Source: a virus. Taken from it: a stretch of DNA of 40,003 nt. Under the pieces are notes generated by a model. It was given only the letters and a program-made list of their open reading frames with translations. It was not told the DNA's origin and searched no databases. The stretch spans positions 1 to 40,003 of IMG/VR virus record IMGVR_UViG_3300021509_000004. One strand, written 5' to 3'. A program made the translations under genes and the position numbers. Positions 39,228 through 40,003 of the stretch are shown piece after piece. Numbering within the stretch: position 1 is the first letter of the stretch; each line of letters begins with the position of its first letter.

Positions 39228-39575
39228 ATGAAAACCTATGACTTGCCAACAATCGAGATACCGCAAAGAATTGGAGGCCACAAGGTTTTGTCTTATGATG
39301 CCTTGCTCGAAAGGTATGAGCAAACGTCTAACAAGACGCCAAACGCTATATCGGCATTTACTGGAGGCAACAGCATAGATTTGGACGTGTTAGTGGACAA
39401 AGGCATTATAACAGAAGACATTAAAGACGCTATCACAACAATGGTGGCCTATGAAGGCGGCTATCTTAACGATGAAAAGGCATACCATAAGGCAAGGATG
39501 AAGTTTAACAGGTTTATGAAGAACAAAGTCCCAACATTAGCTAAATGTGCAAAGGCCGGTTTACTGGAGTTATGA
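39228..39575 (+). CDS. Hypothetical protein, 115 aa
   Basis: The ATG follows GGAGGCC with good spacing. After a short start with a PxIExP-like segment, the product is mostly helical (SYDALLERYEQTS, DLDVLVDKGIITEDIKDAITTMVAYEGG, EKAYHKARMKFNRFMKNKVPTLAKCAKAG), giving a small acidic-to-basic helical protein. No motif is recognised. It ends in an ATGA-type junction with the membrane protein gene, suggesting coupled translation. Confidence 0.6.
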   Translation: MKTYDLPTIEIPQRIGGHKVLSYDALLERYEQTSNKTPNAISAFTGGNSIDLDVLVDKGIITEDIKDAITTMVAYEGGYLNDEKAYHKARMKFNRFMKNKVPTLAKCAKAGLLEL

Positions 39576-39811
39576 TGAAGAGGCCAAAGCTTATACCACA
39601 ACACAAAGCTTTAGCACAAGGGACGATATTAACGTTAGCGATTATACAAGGTAGCTCATATATAGGCCAATGCTATGCTATTGGCGTTAAATCCCACTTG
39701 CTATATCTCGGTTTTGGTGTATTGCGCCCGGTTTTAATTGGCATAGTTATCATTGGCCTGGTGTGGGGATGGATTAAAATCACGTTAGATTATGTGAAGA
39801 AAGGGGGTTGA
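39575..39811 (+). CDS. Small two-TM membrane protein, 78 aa
   Basis: ATG 39575 is preferred because GGAG (39566-39569) is five bases upstream; ATG 39572 is an alternative. The product has a polar start (MKRPKLIPQHKALAQG), a first moderately hydrophobic helix (TILTLAIIQGSSYIGQCYAIGV) and a second, strongly hydrophobic helix (VLRPVLIGIVIIGLVWGWIKITL). A basic end (DYVKKGG) suggests a cytoplasmic C-terminus. Function is unknown. Confidence 0.6.
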   Translation: MKRPKLIPQHKALAQGTILTLAIIQGSSYIGQCYAIGVKSHLLYLGFGVLRPVLIGIVIIGLVWGWIKITLDYVKKGG

Positions 39812-39813
39812 CG

Positions 39814-40003
39814 ATGCGAAAGCATTATCACGTTTCAGAAGGTTTCCTAGGATGTTATCCCGAAAACAATGTGGCCTTTGCCAGCAAGGATGATGCATTG
39901 GCATACCTTCACGATGTGCTGGCCTATTGGGATGATGTCGGGGAAACGATGATTTGTGTGTGCAATGAGGACGAACACAAGGTTTATGAGATGTTGGGTT
40001 CTA
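39814..40003 (+). CDS. Hypothetical protein, 3' end cut by window
   Basis: The ATG at 39814 follows AGGGGG. The 63 visible residues start MRKHYHVSEGFLGCYPENN and continue with an acidic helical segment (SKDDALAYLHDVLAYWDDVGE) and the strand MICVCNEDEHKVYEML, then run off the window. The layout (strand, helix, strand) resembles small phage proteins that carry a short H-Y-H-V-x-E-G start, but no family is recognised. It continues the rightward right-end operon. Confidence 0.6.
   Translation, partial: MRKHYHVSEGFLGCYPENNVAFASKDDALAYLHDVLAYWDDVGETMICVCNEDEHKVYEMLGS

Overview
This window is a piece of a tailed bacteriophage genome (Caudoviricetes). It carries a phage replication module, a complete head-assembly and packaging module, tail and receptor-binding genes, lysis genes and two tRNAs. 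It has no integrase, repressor or housekeeping gene. Start sites carry ordinary bacterial AGGAGG-type ribosome binding sites, so the host is a bacterium. Nothing in the sequence identifies that host securely. No tail-tube, sheath or convincing tape-measure gene is visible. The order portal, giant internal protein, scaffold, capsid, adaptor, nozzle-like protein, fiber suggests a short-tailed (podovirus-like) virion; this is an inference.

Layout. (1) Positions 1-8137, plus strand, tightly packed: a DnaB-type helicase cut by the window edge, a DUF1599-like protein, a Cas4/RecB-type Fe-S nuclease, a CHC2/TOPRIM primase, a second PD-(D/E)XK nuclease, a nucleoside deoxyribosyltransferase-like protein, family A DNA polymerase, a double zinc-finger protein and several small unknowns. 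This is the replication and nucleotide-metabolism operon. (2) Around 8112-8152 a perfect GC-rich hairpin separates it from the convergent minus-strand block. (3) Positions 8155-36956, minus strand, read from high to low coordinates: small membrane protein, clan GH-A glycosidase (candidate endolysin), terminase small subunit, short basic protein, tRNA-Trp, tRNA-Ala, small beta protein, membrane-anchored metalloprotease, tiny membrane peptides, second short basic protein, terminase large subunit, portal, minor head proteins, a 2135-residue giant protein, scaffold, major capsid protein, decoration-like protein, zinc-finger protein, a paralogue of the small beta protein, adaptor, a 909-residue propeller-like tail protein, a degenerate nuclease-fold protein, a 1640-residue tail fiber, and an XhlA-like plus holin-like lysis pair. 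(4) Positions 36957-38267 hold no convincing gene but are packed with perfect dyads and short repeats, a candidate origin or regulatory region. (5) Positions 38268-40003, plus strand, are AT-richer and hold five small unrecognised genes.

The most unusual signals are: a phage metalloprotease whose N-terminus looks like the start of an SPFH/band-7 protein, encoded between the two terminase genes; the right-hand 2.3 kb, where almost every GGCC lies in the hexamer AGGCCA or its complement; the nested dyads at 37078-37498; a roughly 330-residue helical, aromatic-rich insert inside the tail fiber; and a ribosome binding site that sits in the loop of one of two mutually exclusive hairpins upstream of the zinc-finger gene at 6926.
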